From Castor canadensis (Eukaryota; Chordata; Mammalia; Rodentia; Castoridae), in assembly GCF_047511655.1 (NCBI RefSeq), contig NC_133392.1:28444001-28508000 (forward strand): a DNA stretch of 64,000 nt. Reading direction: 5' to 3'. The number at the start of each line of letters is the position of its first letter. Position 1 is the first letter of the stretch. The notes beneath the pieces were generated by a model that was given only the letters and a program-made list of their open reading frames with translations, was not told the origin of the DNA and ran no database searches. Shown in pieces: positions 28,201-43,200 of the stretch. The translations under genes were made by a program, and so were the position numbers.

Positions 28201-31200
28201 GATGATTATTTAATTTATGTGGATTTAAGTGTTAAACATAAAATGTGGAAAAGATACTCAGTTGTATTTGCATAAAAATACATACATGAGTAGGGAAATA
28301 ATATATAATTAACTCCTGAAAAATGTACGAAGGTACTCCCATAAACATTAAAAAAAGAAATTTAGGATGCAAGTATTAGAAAACCCCTTCTAAAACTATC
28401 TATAATAGTTAAATGTAATAAGTAACAATTATATCACATTTTATGTGATAAATATCTAAATATGGAAAATTATTGACTATCCTGCACCTGATCTGCATTA
28501 TCACTTTTTTTCCTGGTGGTACTAGGATTTTGAACTCAGGGTCTGGTACTTGCTAGGCAGACGCTCTATCACTCGAGCCATGCCTCCAGCCCTTTTGGGA
28601 CAGGGTCTTGTGTTTTTGCCTGGGCTGGCCTGGACCTCAATCATCTTATTTGTGCTTCCTAAGTTGCTGAGATGACAGGTGTGTACCAACATGCCTAGCT
28701 ATTGATTGAGATGGGGTCTCACCAACTTTTTGTCCTGGATGGCTTTGAATTGGCAATCCTCCCAATCAGCTAGGATTACAGATGTGAGCCACTATGCCTG
28801 GTCATTATCATTTTCTTTGGAATCTCTTTCTTGCCTTATTCTAACCCAACAAAATCACCTATTTGACACACTAGATTACTTTTTTCTTGAGTAATGTGCA
28901 AAAAAAAATGTATTTAAAAAGTTTGGTTTTGATTCAAGGAAAATACAGTAGGAAGCCAACTATAACCCCTCAAACATTTCTCTTACCCGAAACAGCCACT
29001 TTAACACAGGTACAGGACACTGGACATAGTGATAAGCAGAGGTAAGGAACCCTTGTGTTGTCAAAAAAATCTGATCTGTTTTTCCTGATCTGAAAAAATA
29101 AAATAAAATAATATAACTGTTATCTCCATGACAAAACATTTCTGCTACCATGACCACATCTGACATAATCAGTGAAATGAACAAGCAAATTCGCAGTCTA
29201 GGGAGGAGTCTATATAGGCTCTATACCAATGTGGATAAGTTACTCATAAAAATATTCAATTGATGGCTTAAAGCTGACTCAGTCTGTTGGCTGAGCAACA
29301 CATTTACCCGGTGGACAAAGCTATACTTGCTGGTAGTGCTGAGAATTTATTAATCTCAGGACATCTAACTTGGGGATATACTTCAAAAACTCAATGCCAA
29401 AATTAATATGGTCTCCCTAGACCTAAGACATCATGTACTGAGAGAAATCATATTAGCTTGGCATGGGGAAAGATTACCACTTGTCCATCTTAACATCTAT
29501 TTTTGCTTTTCTCATGCGCATTGACTATATGAAATAACAATCACTTCTCAGCCTCCCTTATTGCCAAGATGTAGTTATGTTGACTAAACTCTATCCAACC
29601 AACCATAACTAGAAATGTTGTGTGGGCTTTTTGGGAATTTGTACATAAAAGCTAGAGTTCCAATAGCATCTGAAGCAATGAGGAGCTAAGAATGGTAGGG
29701 AAGAAACAGTATATGTTGAAAACAACAAATCAGCTCTAGACTTCCTGTACTTCTTTCACATAAGTAAGAAACATATTTATTGTTTAAGCTACTGATCTTG
29801 TGTGGGTTAAGTGTGTGAGTGAGTGATGCTGGATTTTTTTTTCTGAGACACAGAGTCTCACCCTGTAGCCCAGGCTGACCTCAAACTTGTGATATTCCCA
29901 TCTGAATGCTGGGATTACAGGTGTGTACAACCATGCCCAACTTTTACATACTAACAAAAGCATGTGATGTGCCATGCATGAGGCCTTGGGTTTGATCCCA
30001 GCACAGTGAACAATTTAAAAAAGAGAAAGGGAAAAGAAAAAAAGAAAAGCGTGATGTGCCAAACAACTATCCTACACTGCTTTGTATAATTAAGAAAACA
30101 GAAAAAGCAATAGTAATAAAAGAATTAGGAAAATAGGTCATAATAAAAGTTATGGTTTTAGGGTACACTGGGTACACTGGTCAGTCTTTTAGAGTAATTT
30201 TTTTGGGGGGCAGAGAGGCAGTACTGGGGTTTGAACTCAGGGCATCACACTTGCGAAACAGGCACTATACTGCTTGAGCCATGTCCCCAGTCCTAGAGCA
30301 ATTTTTTTATACAGAAATAAAAGCAAAACATTTACTTTCTACTTACTTCAGAATAAGTTTTTCTACAGCACTTTGTCCAATAAAACCAGAGTCTCTTAAA
30401 TCCAAAGTATACTGATTGAAAATTTTTCCAGAATTGAGGAAATTAAATATTTCTTCACCTGGATGATGATCAGGAATAGCATCAATTGTAACTGAAAATT
30501 TCTTTAGAAATTCCCTGAAATACAAAAAAGTCACTGAATATTGAATATAATTATGCTACATATGGTTTTGTATTTAAAAAATGGGTACAAAGAAAACATT
30601 TTTTTAGAATCAATGTCAATCCCAAATTAAAAGCCTAGCATCAGAAAAAGTTTTGCTCCTCCCACTTTATGCTAATAATCAAGTCATTAAATGTGTCTAT
30701 ATGGAAAGGAACAATAACCAGAAAAAAGGAAAAAAGATGTAACTTGGCTCTAATACTTGCCTTTCAACAAAACTCAACATACATTATTCACTATGCAAAC
30801 AGCCATCAACGGCCCAGTTGTTTTGTAAAAACAAAACTAAAAAATACAAAACCTTAATAGGGTGTATTTGTATATAAATAAAAAAAATGCTATACCTGTG
30901 TTCTTCCAAGAGGCCATCCTCATCATCTGTACTATCTTGATCTCCAATTCTAATTGGAGACTTAATGCCTCGGCCCTGCCTTATGTCTTCTTGTAGTTGC
31001 TTCTGTAGTTCATCTAGCCTGAGAATTGAAAGAATGTCATGATAATTTATTCTTAAAATAAAAAAAAATTAGGTGATATTTTGTTATACTATAGATCAAA
31101 TTGTGTCTCCCAAATACATCATCATGTTCTAAACATCATGTACTAAAACAGAGAAAGTTTATTTTGGTATTAGGCTTTTATCCAGCTAACAGTATAGTAT

Positions 31201-34200
31201 TAGAATAGTGTTCCATTACATACAAGAATTGAGTATTTTTTTAGAGCTAGGACTTCAAGTATTACTTATTTAAATTATTCAAAGAATACAGAACACTACT
31301 TTATCCTCTCCAATCTCATTTGACTTGTAGAACAACTACCTGACAGTATTAGCTAGGCTTTCTAGCTAATTTTTGTTGTCGATGTGGTCATATCATTATC
31401 ATCATCATAACACCTAACATTTACAGAGCACTTACTATGTGACAGACTTTGTACTAAGGGCTTATTTATCACCTCTCAATTCTCACAACCCCCTGTAGTA
31501 GTTATTATCCATTTTCTCAATGAGGAAGCAGATTATTAGAAAAGCTCTTACAAGAGCTCACAATGCAAAAATCTGGGATCTAAAGCTATAATCTTGCTCC
31601 AGAGTCTTTGCCTTCTAACTGCCTCTCCAAGATTAAGTTAGTTTAACCAAAGTTCTTATTCCCAGCTCCAACCCCAAACACTGGGTGAGTAAATGTATTG
31701 TTCTATCACTACAGAAGAGTTAATCATCAAGGGCTGGGGTGTGGAAGTAGTAGAGCGCTTGCTTATTAAGCACAAAGCCCTGAGGTTCAAACCCCAGTTC
31801 TGCCAAAGGGAAAAAAAAAAAAGTCAATCATCACATCAAACTGACATCTCTATCTTTGGTCTAAACAATGCTCAATTTTAAATAAGTAAAATTCAGTTAA
31901 CTTCAAGTTCTCTAAGCTAGTTTCACGGATATTCCTTGAATTAGTAAGGAATATATTTCCTCCCGCTCAATAGGAAAAAACAGCCTGCAACTAATCACAT
32001 AAATTTCATTAGGAAAATTTATTCTAGAATTTCCTGGTTTCTGTGTATGTGCGTGAGGTAGAGTATTCATAACTAACTCTGAACTTTTTCCTCAAAACTA
32101 AGTGATATAGGAGTACCATGGCTGCTTATGCTGATTTCAAAACTTGGACTTGGTGACCATACAACTGTTTAAAAACATTCTTCCTCTGTGAACAATAAAA
32201 AATACATAATCTGATTAAAAACAGGTAAAGGATCTAAACAGACATTTCTCCAAAGAAGCTTTGTAAAGGACTAATAAATAGTATATGAAAAGATGTTTAA
32301 CATCCAAATCAAATCCATAAGAATCACTTCATACCCATCAGAATGGCTTTTTTTCTTTTTTTTGGGTGGGACTTGAGTTTGAACTCAGGGCTTTGCACTT
32401 GCAAGGCAGGTGCTCTACTGCTTAAGCCACACCTCCATCCATTTTGGTCCAGTTATTTTGGATCTGGGGTCTCTCAAACTATTTGCCTGGGCTGGCCTGG
32501 AACTGTGATCCTCCCAATCTCAGCCTCCCAAATAACTAGGATTACAGGCATGAGCCACTTAGCACCCAGTTTAGGATGTTGGTGGGAATGTAAAAAGCTT
32601 CAGATGCTGTGGAAAATACTGTGGCAATCTCCCCAAAATAAAACAATAACCTTATGATGTGATTCAGCAAGTCTACTTATGAGTATATACCCAAAAAAAA
32701 ATTGAAGCAGGAACTTAAGATATTTGGACACTCATGTGCACAACAGAATTATTCATAAGAGCCAAAAAGTGGGCATAATCCAAGTGGCCATGAAATGTGG
32801 TATGTACATAATACAATGTAACAATCAACCTTAAAAATGAAAAAAATTCTGACACATTCTTTCTCATGAATGAACAATGAAGACACTAAAGGAAATAAGA
32901 CAGTCATAAAAGGACAAATACTGTATGTTCCCATTTATATTAAGTACCTAGAGTAGTCAACTTTGTAGAGACAGAAAGTAGAAAGACAGCTGCTAAAGAC
33001 AAGAGGGAAGGGAAGAATGTGGAGTTACTACTTAACGGGTATTGAGTTTTGTTCAGGAAGATGAAAAAGTTCAGGAGCTGGATGGTGGTGATGGCTGTAC
33101 AATGATGTCAATGTACTGAAATGAACTACATATTCAAAAATAAATTCTACCCATGTTTTTGACCAAGCACTTTAGTTATCAGATTATTAGTTGTGGTAAG
33201 CAGAAAAGAATTTATATTATTAATGTAACACAGCATACTATAAAAACCTGGACCTTTTGGTCCAGTCTACGAACAGGAGAACACATTTTATTTCTAACAA
33301 TTAACAACAGAAGAACTGTCATAAAAAGTACTAATGCAAAATGCATACTAATTTCTCATTATCTTTTTCCATTTTTTTATTAATGTGTCTTACAAGCTGG
33401 CCATACAAATAAGCAGTTATGTGAAATTTAGCTAATAAATCATGATGCTAACCAACCTTTGTGTGTCTTCCATTTCTTTCACAAGACGTTCTAAAGTATT
33501 TGTATAAGTTCCACTATGAACATGTTCCTAAAACAAGAAAATTAAAAAATAATATTTATGACATATCTTAGTAGAACAACTGAGATATGTTTTAAGTAAC
33601 TCACAGTACTAAAGACTATTTTCTATTTCAATAACCTGGGCCAGGATGATATATTTCTTATAGAAGAATTTTCACCATCATGCTTTAAATCTAGAATTTT
33701 GTGCAGGCAATTTCATTTTACCATCTATTAGGAAAGTCACTACTTATAAAAAACCCTGCTAACCTTAGAATCTGACTGCAAACACCCAAGGGTTCTGTGG
33801 CTACCCTATCCTTTACTTCTTAGTTCTATTTCATTGGAATCAAACTGCCAATTTTTTAGGTGTTATCATGGAATATTAACACCTTCCCCACCAAATTTTA
33901 CAAACAGCTTAGAATTTAATTTAGATTAATCCCAAGATAGAATGAAGCACTTTATAAATAAAATTGCACACCACAATTAACAACATTTCTACACTCTACC
34001 TTCATTTACAGCAGTGGTCTCCAAAGCAGGGGGTGTGCAAGGTGATCCATTGGGGTGCAGGAAGAAAATAATAGAACTTCTATTTATATGGAACTTCTGT
34101 AGGAACTCCAGTAGAACTACAGTAACTTCTATATAACTTCTATAGGAAAATACTTATTTTTCTTTTTAAGTTGTTTTTGCATACGCTTTAAAAAGTGCAC

Positions 34201-37200
34201 AGTATTATAGTGGTACATGTATATAATCTATAAGTATACATAAATTGGAATACATGCTTGAAATTTCTTTTACTAAAAAAGTGTGTGTGATCAGGAAAGT
34301 TTGGAGACCACTGATTTACAGTAATAAAACTAAAGACAAGGGAAACTCATTTATCAAACAAGGTATTTTTTCTTTTGTGGAGTACTGAGGTTTGAACTCA
34401 GGGCCTCAGGCTTGCTAGGCAGGTGTTCTTCCACTTGAGACTCTCTGCCAGCCCTCAAACAAGAATTATACCAGTTTCAGTCCACTGAGTTGTAATAAAT
34501 ACTGAATTTAAAAAGAAGTTTTAACAATCTATCCTCTTTCACTAATCAGTGTTTTTACTCTTCAAGTAAAGATAAGTATCACAGAACTACTTACTGTGTA
34601 GTCTGATGACTGAGATCTAAGCCCCTTGGAAAGGGGAGGCTTTCCTGAAGTTGCAGGAGTCTGATTGAAGTTCAAAGCCATTATTTCTTCCAATGATTTT
34701 AATTTTTCCTCTTCCTCATCACTGTCTAGGTTGTAACCTAAACTTTCTTCATCACTATCAAAATCACCCCTGAATTTTCTTTTCTGTGCACTGCTACCTG
34801 CATTAGAATTTCCTGAACTCTCTTTATCTGAAGGTATTGTAGGGCTTGGGATACATGGCACAACTTCCAAAGCAGCTGGAGGAGACTTTGTAGGAGTGCC
34901 ATACTCTGAACGCAAAGATCCCCCAAAAATTTTCCCTGAAGATATATTAGAATCAGCCTTATTAGTCTTTTCTTTGTGTTCCTTGTGTTTGGAGGATTCT
35001 GTAGAATGCCCAGAATATTCTTTAGATGAGGAACGCTCTTTATCTTTTTTAGGAATTGGAAGAGCACAATTTTTAGCATTTAATGTTATTTGAGAGGAAA
35101 CAGCACTTGGAACATGGGAAAGTAAAGGTAGAAGTTTTGTCTCTTCTTTTGATGTCATGAAGCTAGCAGTTTTATTTTTCTGTAGGTTGCTAGATTTTTT
35201 AATTGTAGATTTTTCCTGAGGTAAAGGTAAGTGGGGTTTCTGTATCTTAGTCTCTTTGGTACTTGCCACTCGGATTTGGTCACTATTCCTAGAAGAATGG
35301 TGGCCAGAATTTGAAGGTACCAAGTCTGCAGAGTGATCAGTTTCATCATTTGGTTCCTTGGTTATATCTTCCAAACGTAGCACACCACCAGGTGTCTTCA
35401 GTGCAATATGTCTTATAAATTTTTCCCTCTGATGTGGTATATCAGGACGCTTCTCAAGGAAGGACTCTTTTGCTTTTGGTATCAGAGATTCTCTTGTGCT
35501 TTTCAGATCTGAATCCACAGAGTTTCTTTTTCTTTTGTCAGAAAATTTATTCTTAGAGCCTGCTAAAATTTAATTTTTGTTAGATTAGTGAAAAGTATAT
35601 TGTTCTGTGTAAAGCTTATTCACTGAGTGTCTAGAACACCCTGATAAAAAGTTTAAAATCTGAAAGTTTAGGCTGATATTATTCACTAAAAGTAAAATGA
35701 GGAAAGATTATGTTGTCAACCGATTTATCAACTGATAAACTGTGGTGTCCAAGAAATTTAGAGCCATTGACAAACACTCATTTTTATTCCAAAGCTATTA
35801 GAAATTTACTACCTTACATGAATTAGATAGATACTAGGTATTAAACCCTAAAACAAAAAAACTGTTTATCTGTGCCAGTGGAAGGATTCCAAAGGTACTT
35901 TCCCTTAAAGAGGATATTCTTAAAGCCCAGGACTATCTGGGCTTAAATGCATTACTTACAAACACATATAAGGTAAGTAATTAAGGAAGATAAATTTTAA
36001 TTTCTCATTTTAAAATAAATTCACTCAGGCATGGTTACATGCTTATAATCCTAGCACTTGGGAGGCAGACGAAAAGATCATAAGTTTGAGGCCAGCCTGT
36101 CTGCACAAAGAAACCCTGTCTCCCAAACAAAAAAACAAACAAAACCAAACAACAAAAAAAATAAAGTGAATTCAACCAAGTTTTTCTCCCTAACAATTAC
36201 CATTACTTTTTCTCATATATCCCTCTAGTCTTCAGCTATGTTATAGGCTGAATTGTGTCCTCCAAAATTAACATGTTCAAGTGTTTGATCCTCACTACCA
36301 CAGAATGTGATCCTAATTGGAAATAGTCTTTAATTTAAGTGAGGTCATTAAGGTCTGTGCCAATGCAATATGACTCGTGTATAAATGGGAAATTTGGACA
36401 CAAAGACATGCAGAGGGAAGACAGTGAAGAAACATAAGAGGCCATGTGACTCTATGTAGCTATAAGTTAAGGAATGCCAATGACTGAAGGCAATCATCAG
36501 AAGCTAGAAGAGGTATTTCATTGGTATGAAAGGATGCCAAAGGCATTTCCTCTTGAAATGGCTATTCGTTTTAAGGCCAAGTTTAGGGCTGGTTGCATGG
36601 CTCAGATTGCAGAGCACCTATCTATCAAAGGCAAAGTCCTGAGTTCCAACCCTAGCAATGCCAAAAAACAGTAATCCCAGGACTACTTGGTTTCACAAAT
36701 GTAGTATCTACAAACACATACAGCATAAGTGATTGAAAGCAGATAAATTTCTCATTTTAAAATAAATTCAGCTGGGCATGGTAACATGCTTATAATCCTA
36801 ACACTTGGGAGGCAGAAGCAGAAGATCGTAAGTTTGAGGCCAGCATGGACTACATAGTGCGAGGCCAGTCTGGCTGCACAGTGAAATTCTGACCTAGAGT
36901 TATCAGAGAGTAGCCCCACAAACACCCTGATTTTGGACTTTCAGCTTCCACAACTGTGAGACAATAATTTCTATTTAAAGCCATATTGGCTTTGGAATTT
37001 TGCTACAGCAGCCCTAGAAAACAAAGCTGCATCCAAAAGCACTTTAATAACCAAATATATTTGAGTTAATCAATTTTTAAAAATTCACAATGTTCTTAAA
37101 AATGTGATAAATCTTTTTTTTTTTTCTCTTTTGGTGGTACTGGGGGATTGAAATTACACTTGCTAATTGGGCACTTTACCACTTGAACCATGCACCCAGC

Positions 37201-40200
37201 CCTCATTGAATTATTCTTTAATTATTCATTAAAAATTCACTATGGCTGGACATATAGCTCAGTAGTACTTAGTGATGGAGTGCTTGCCTAGCATATGAGT
37301 CCCTAGGTTTGATCCCAAGCACTGCAAACAATAACAAAAGACTACCTTTATATATGTGTACCACCAGTATTTCCAAAATTAAATTTCCCTAAGTCTAAAT
37401 TTCTGTTTATAAACAGATGTCTTCACTCTCCAAAGCTACATAGCTAGACTGTGTCTCAAAAAGACAAAAGAGGGGCTCCGACTACAGCTCAGTGGTAGGG
37501 CATTTGCCTAGCATATATAGGCTCTGGGTTTGATCCCCAGAACCAACAAAACAAAAAAGAAAAAAATTCCCAAAGCCAAACTTGAGAGTTAGGCAACTAT
37601 TAATTGGATAGTTTTATCAATACATAATGTGGAAAATTCAATTTATAAAAACAATCAATAAACAAATGTCCCATAAAGCAATTTTTCACAGTTATCTATC
37701 ATTACCTAAAGAAACCATTCCATACCTGCTCAGTTTTTGGGGGTTAAATGTCTTATAAAATAGGGCAGGGTTCGGGTAGTGGTAGAGCAAGTGCTTATCA
37801 TGTTCAGGTCTCTGGGTTTAATCCCTAGCACACACACCCACAGAAAAGAAAAGAAAAAAGGAGGTAGACAGGGGTCACTTACAAATGACAAAGAAGACTT
37901 GGAGTAGTTAAACTACCTTAATTTTAACTATAGGCTTACAAAGAAGGTAACTATACAGCAGTTTTGTTCCAATTTCCTACAGAAGTCAAATAATTTACAT
38001 ATAGTTAGGAGTAATAAAAAAATTATTGCTTTCCTACTGCTTATTCAGGAGACAAAAACTATTTACAGAAAAAATTTAGGACAAGACTGTTTATTAAGAG
38101 CTTTTACTTATTTATTTGTTTTTGAGACAGGGTTTTGCTATGTAGCCCAGGTTGACCTGGAACTCACAATCCTCCTTCCTCCACTTCCCAAGTGGTGGAA
38201 TTATGGGTATGTACCACCATGCCTAGAAGAGCTTTTAATATCTAGGCCAGGTGTGGTGGTACATGCCTATAATCCCAGCATGAGGGTGGGGAGGGACAGG
38301 AGAATTTCTATTTCAAGGTCAACCTAGAGGACACAGTGAGATTGTCTCAGAAAAGAAGAAGGAGGGGGGAAGAAAGAAAGAGAGGGAGTGAGAGCTTTTT
38401 AATATCTAGAATTCTAGAATTGGTACTGATGGTAGGCTCCTCTTATGTAAGCCTCTTGAGGGCGACAGAAGAACTGCAAATTTTCATGGTTTTTGCACTC
38501 CTTGTATAGATTGAATGTTTTAGTTTTTCAAATATTAACAGCAAACATTCAGCTAAAAGAAGGAGCCTTTAAAAGGACAAAATTCAATGTTCATTAATAG
38601 GGGACTGGTTATTAATAAATTATTGAATGTACTGTGATGGATTAAATTTTACCTCAGGGGCTGCTAGAGTGGCTCAAGTGGTAGAGTACCCACTTAGCAA
38701 GCTCTGAATTCAAAACCTCAGAATGCAGCCAAAGGATAAAGCTTTGGAAGACCAAAGAACTAAATACCTACTCTTACTAACATCTCTAAAATTCTTGAGC
38801 TTCTGAGTGATTAATAATTGTGTGATCATGTATTTGGTAACAGCAGTTAAGATATCATTTGCAGTTTTATTATCATACAGGACAAAGCATGACACATAAT
38901 AACCACTCAAAAAAATGTTAGCATTATCATGTCCAATGTGTTTTACTGAATGTTGAAATATGTACACTCCACTTTTCAAAGTTTGTGGTAACAGAAGGAA
39001 AAACCACTGGTAAACCAGAATATGAAGAATTATTATTTTGGGGTAACTTTCATTCTCTGTGTAATAAATTTCTACAGCATTTTAACTTTAATGTTCTATT
39101 TTCTAGTTTAAAAAAGGATACTAGGAATTACTGAGTTAATGGTAGATATCTATTATATATTCTCAACCAAGATATTAGAAGTACAAATTAATATCTTGTA
39201 GGTAATCTTGAAATTTGTATTAGAAAGACATATTTGTATTTGAAATATTACATACAGTTAGGAATGATGAAAAATTCCTTTCCTCCTGCTTATCCAGAAG
39301 GAGATAAAACCTATTTACAGAAAAAGTTTATAATAAGCACCTGCTTGCTAGGCAGACACTCTACCACATAAGCCACTATTCCTTCTTTTTCTTTTGAGAC
39401 AGGGATTATAGCTATGTACTACCACATCTCTAAGAACTATTCTTTTTAAATAATAATTTTGCCAAATTTTTAACTAACCTGTGAAACAATTTATCTGTAG
39501 GAGGGGAACTACATATCTGTACAAATTTGTTTTAAAAAGCAGTGCTGGAGGGAAGGGGGGGATGAGGGAGACCGATGGAGGGGTAACTCTAAGATACATT
39601 ATAAGCACGTATGTAAATGTCACAATGAAACCCCCTTGTACAACTAATATATACTAACAAAAAAAGAAAAAAAGAGCAGTGCCATTAAGATGCCTACAAT
39701 CACAGCAATACAGAGATTGAGGTAGGAGGACCATGATTTCAAGACCAGCCTGTGCTATTCAGTGAGACACCGTCTCCAAAACCAAAACAAAAGAAGTGAA
39801 CTTATTTAGAAGTTCAGATATTTAATTTTGATTTTACCTGAAGTAGGTTCCCATGAATCAGAAGAGGATCTTTTTCTTGAGAAATGTCCATTTTCCTATT
39901 AGAAAAAGGAGAAAAAATTAATTAGGAGCTTTGGGGACTAAAGAGTATGAACTTTCCTTTATAACATTTATATATAGATTTCTAGACTGAATAAAGCAAG
40001 CACCTGGATTTATAAGTAAAGTTTCAGTTCCAAAATAAAATATATAAAATGAAGGGCATTTATAGGGGATGTAGCTCAGTGGGTACAGTACTTGCCTAGA
40101 ACATGGACGAGGCCTTGGCATTCAGTGCCCAGCCCTGCACACACACACAATAATAATAAATTTACGTATAAATAAAGAACAGTTGTATCATAAAAATGTT

Positions 40201-43200
40201 AAAATGTCATAAAAACAATGTCAAGTTTTTATAATTTAGATATAACTAAAAAATTAATACTTTATTTGAATGTATTATTATATGGACCAAATATTACTAA
40301 CTTCTATTGATCATCAGCAATCTCACTGGCAAAGGCACCAAACTTCTTGCAAACAAGCCTCAAGATTTACAAATATATTTTATAGCTGGGTGTGGTAGTA
40401 CATGCCTGTATTTTCAGCCACTTGCAAGGCTGAATTAGAAGGGGCCTGGCAACTTAGCAAGACTTTGTTCCCAAAAATAAAGGGCTGGGATATGTAGCTC
40501 AGTGGTACAGAACTTGTTTAGCATGAACAAAACCCTAAATTCTACCCCCAGTACCATATAAAACAAAAACCTGAATCTTCCAGTAATCTATGATACAGCA
40601 TATATTTACTGTTAGACTGTCATAGTTTGGTTTATTTTTGGTCTATCTGGCTTTAGAATTTCATAGTACCTTATCAACAGTGCAACATTTTTTTCTTTTT
40701 CTTTTTGACATAGAAAGATCTGGCTATATACTAGGCTGGCCTCAAACTCGAAATCCTTCCACCTCAGTCTCCTGAGTCTGGGATTCGAGATGTACGCCAC
40801 CATAGCTGGCTTAACAGTGTGCTTTCTGGACATCTGATCTTCATTTGCTCTGTACACAGAGAAGCACTTTGAAATTAATTTCACTTTCTAGGGGAGAAGA
40901 ACAGCTTTTATGCTAATCTAAGTTCAGTCTATATTCTGAAAAGAAAATTGTGATGAATTAAGATATGTTTGGACAGTTTTCTAAGTCATAGTTATCTTCT
41001 AAGTTTTTCTAGACCCATAATCAATTATTTAAGATTTATATATAATCTGAACCAGTGACTCACAAACTTTAAAGTGCATAAGAAACATCTGGAGAGTTTA
41101 TTAATTACACATTCTTGGGCTCTACCTTCATTATTTCTGGTTCAGTGGGTCTAGGGTGGGACCTGAGAATGCATTTCTTTTCCTGGTGGTACTAGGGATT
41201 GAATCTAGTGCTAGGCAAAGCACTCTGTTGAGCCACACTCCAAGCCCTTTTATTTTTGAGAGAAGATCTAACTTTGAGCTGGTCTCAAACACACAATGTT
41301 CTCATAAAGAACCTCTTAGTAGCAGGTATAGGTGTGCCCCACCACACCTGAGACTGTACTCCTAACAAATTCCTAAGAGCCCTTTGAGAACCACTGCTCT
41401 AAACCATTTTCTGTTAAGATTTTCCATTCCGTAAGTATCTCCCTTAAAAAGGACCCATACTTGCCTAAACGAATGCTTATTTTCCTGACTAAAAAACTGT
41501 ACATTAGTCTTTCTTTAAAGATAAGAAAATGATACACTTTTAGATTTAATATTCTAAATATGACACAGTAATGACAAAGCTAATTCAGTAATTATTGCAC
41601 ATACCATGTTTGAAAGATTACTCTTTCCAGGTATGACATCATTCTGTTTACTTTGTTCCTGTCCTGGTTTACATTTTCTTCCCACAATAGAAGATTTTAA
41701 GGAAAGATTGCTTGCTTCTGAGAAAGAATTTTCTGAGTTGATTCTCTGCTCCATTTGCTCCTTTCTCAACCTTTTTTGTTCTCGCTCTTTGCAGTAAGAA
41801 GCTAGTGATGACTGGAACTTAGCTCCCAGTGGGCTTTCTCCTGGCTGGTGCCTGGATAGACTGCTCCTGCTACTAAGACTTCGGGAGCCATTCTTCAAGA
41901 TGTCAGTTTCTACCACTGTGGCTTGCTTTTTGGAGTCTGCATTGGTCTTGCCTCGATCTCTGTCATTCTTCTCCCTGCTATTTTCATGCATGAACAGTGA
42001 CTTTCTTCTCTCTGGAGACCGGTGTTTTTTCTTTAGTGCCTTCATTTCTTTTGACAAGTGATATGAAGAAGGAACATAGATATTTGTTCCTTTGGGTAAA
42101 TATTTGGAGGCTAGTGACACACAAGGCCGACGTGACTCATGCATACCACGATCTTTATGGTGCTCTTTAACACCTTTCATGAAAGCTTCTAAAATAGGGC
42201 TTTTTTCTGATGACACCCTTTTGGGTTTAGATTTTTTTGGTGAAGATAGTTTCCTTTCAAAATGCTCTGTCCCAGTGATAGACAATCTACTTCCTCCATA
42301 TTTGATGTTTGATTTTTGTGGAGAATCCAACATATGTCTATCTAAAATAACCAATTAAAACACATACAAATTGCAAGTTATTTAAACATATGCTGTATAT
42401 GAATACTTATCTTAATTATCAATGTTTAAAATACTGTATTAAAGCTACCACAAAAAAATTAAGACATGGTTTACTTGGCAATAGCTTTGTTTTCAAAAAG
42501 CTCCCTTTTGCTACATCACACAGCCTCCTTACGGCTCTACTTATAAGTTACTGTATTAGAATATCAAAACAGTATGAATCGTAAGTATTATAAACTAGAA
42601 TATTTTAAATGTAAGAATGCATAATACTAAAAACTGTTTATAGCTTAAGTTAGCTTTATAAAAATAAATACTGTATCTTTATTTAAATAGTGCATTTTCA
42701 ATTTTGAACACTATGTTTACTCAAACAGTTTAGGGTAGGTTTAAAGGTTGAAGCCATCTCTCTCTTCAACTCTAAAACAGCCCACCAAAAAAAAGTATTA
42801 ATAGTACACATACCTTGTTTAGAAGCTGGTTTGAAGAAATCTATAATTGACTGCTTCCTGAAAATAAAAGCATACTAATATGGTATCACATGAGCAAATA
42901 TTAAAACCTCAATAATTCAGATTAAATGGAGAATGTTAGATCTATGGAATATAAGCTGAATTTCACTATCTAGTTTACCCAAGTTCTGACAATGGTAATC
43001 ATGCTTTGGTAAGCTGTAAAAAATGTTGAAATGTAATTCATCATTTTCTGTACGTATATGACAACAGAACTGAGACTTACATAATTTAGAATCCTAAAAT
43101 AGTAAAACTGGTGTGTAAATCCAAGGAATTGATACAGAGTGCTTGTTAATACCAAAATGCTCACAGAATACATGGTAGAATGGATAGGCAACTGATTCTG

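Noticed and set aside
34738..35079. Alternative frames within exon 5
   Set aside because: Shadow frames of the SLF2 coding exon.
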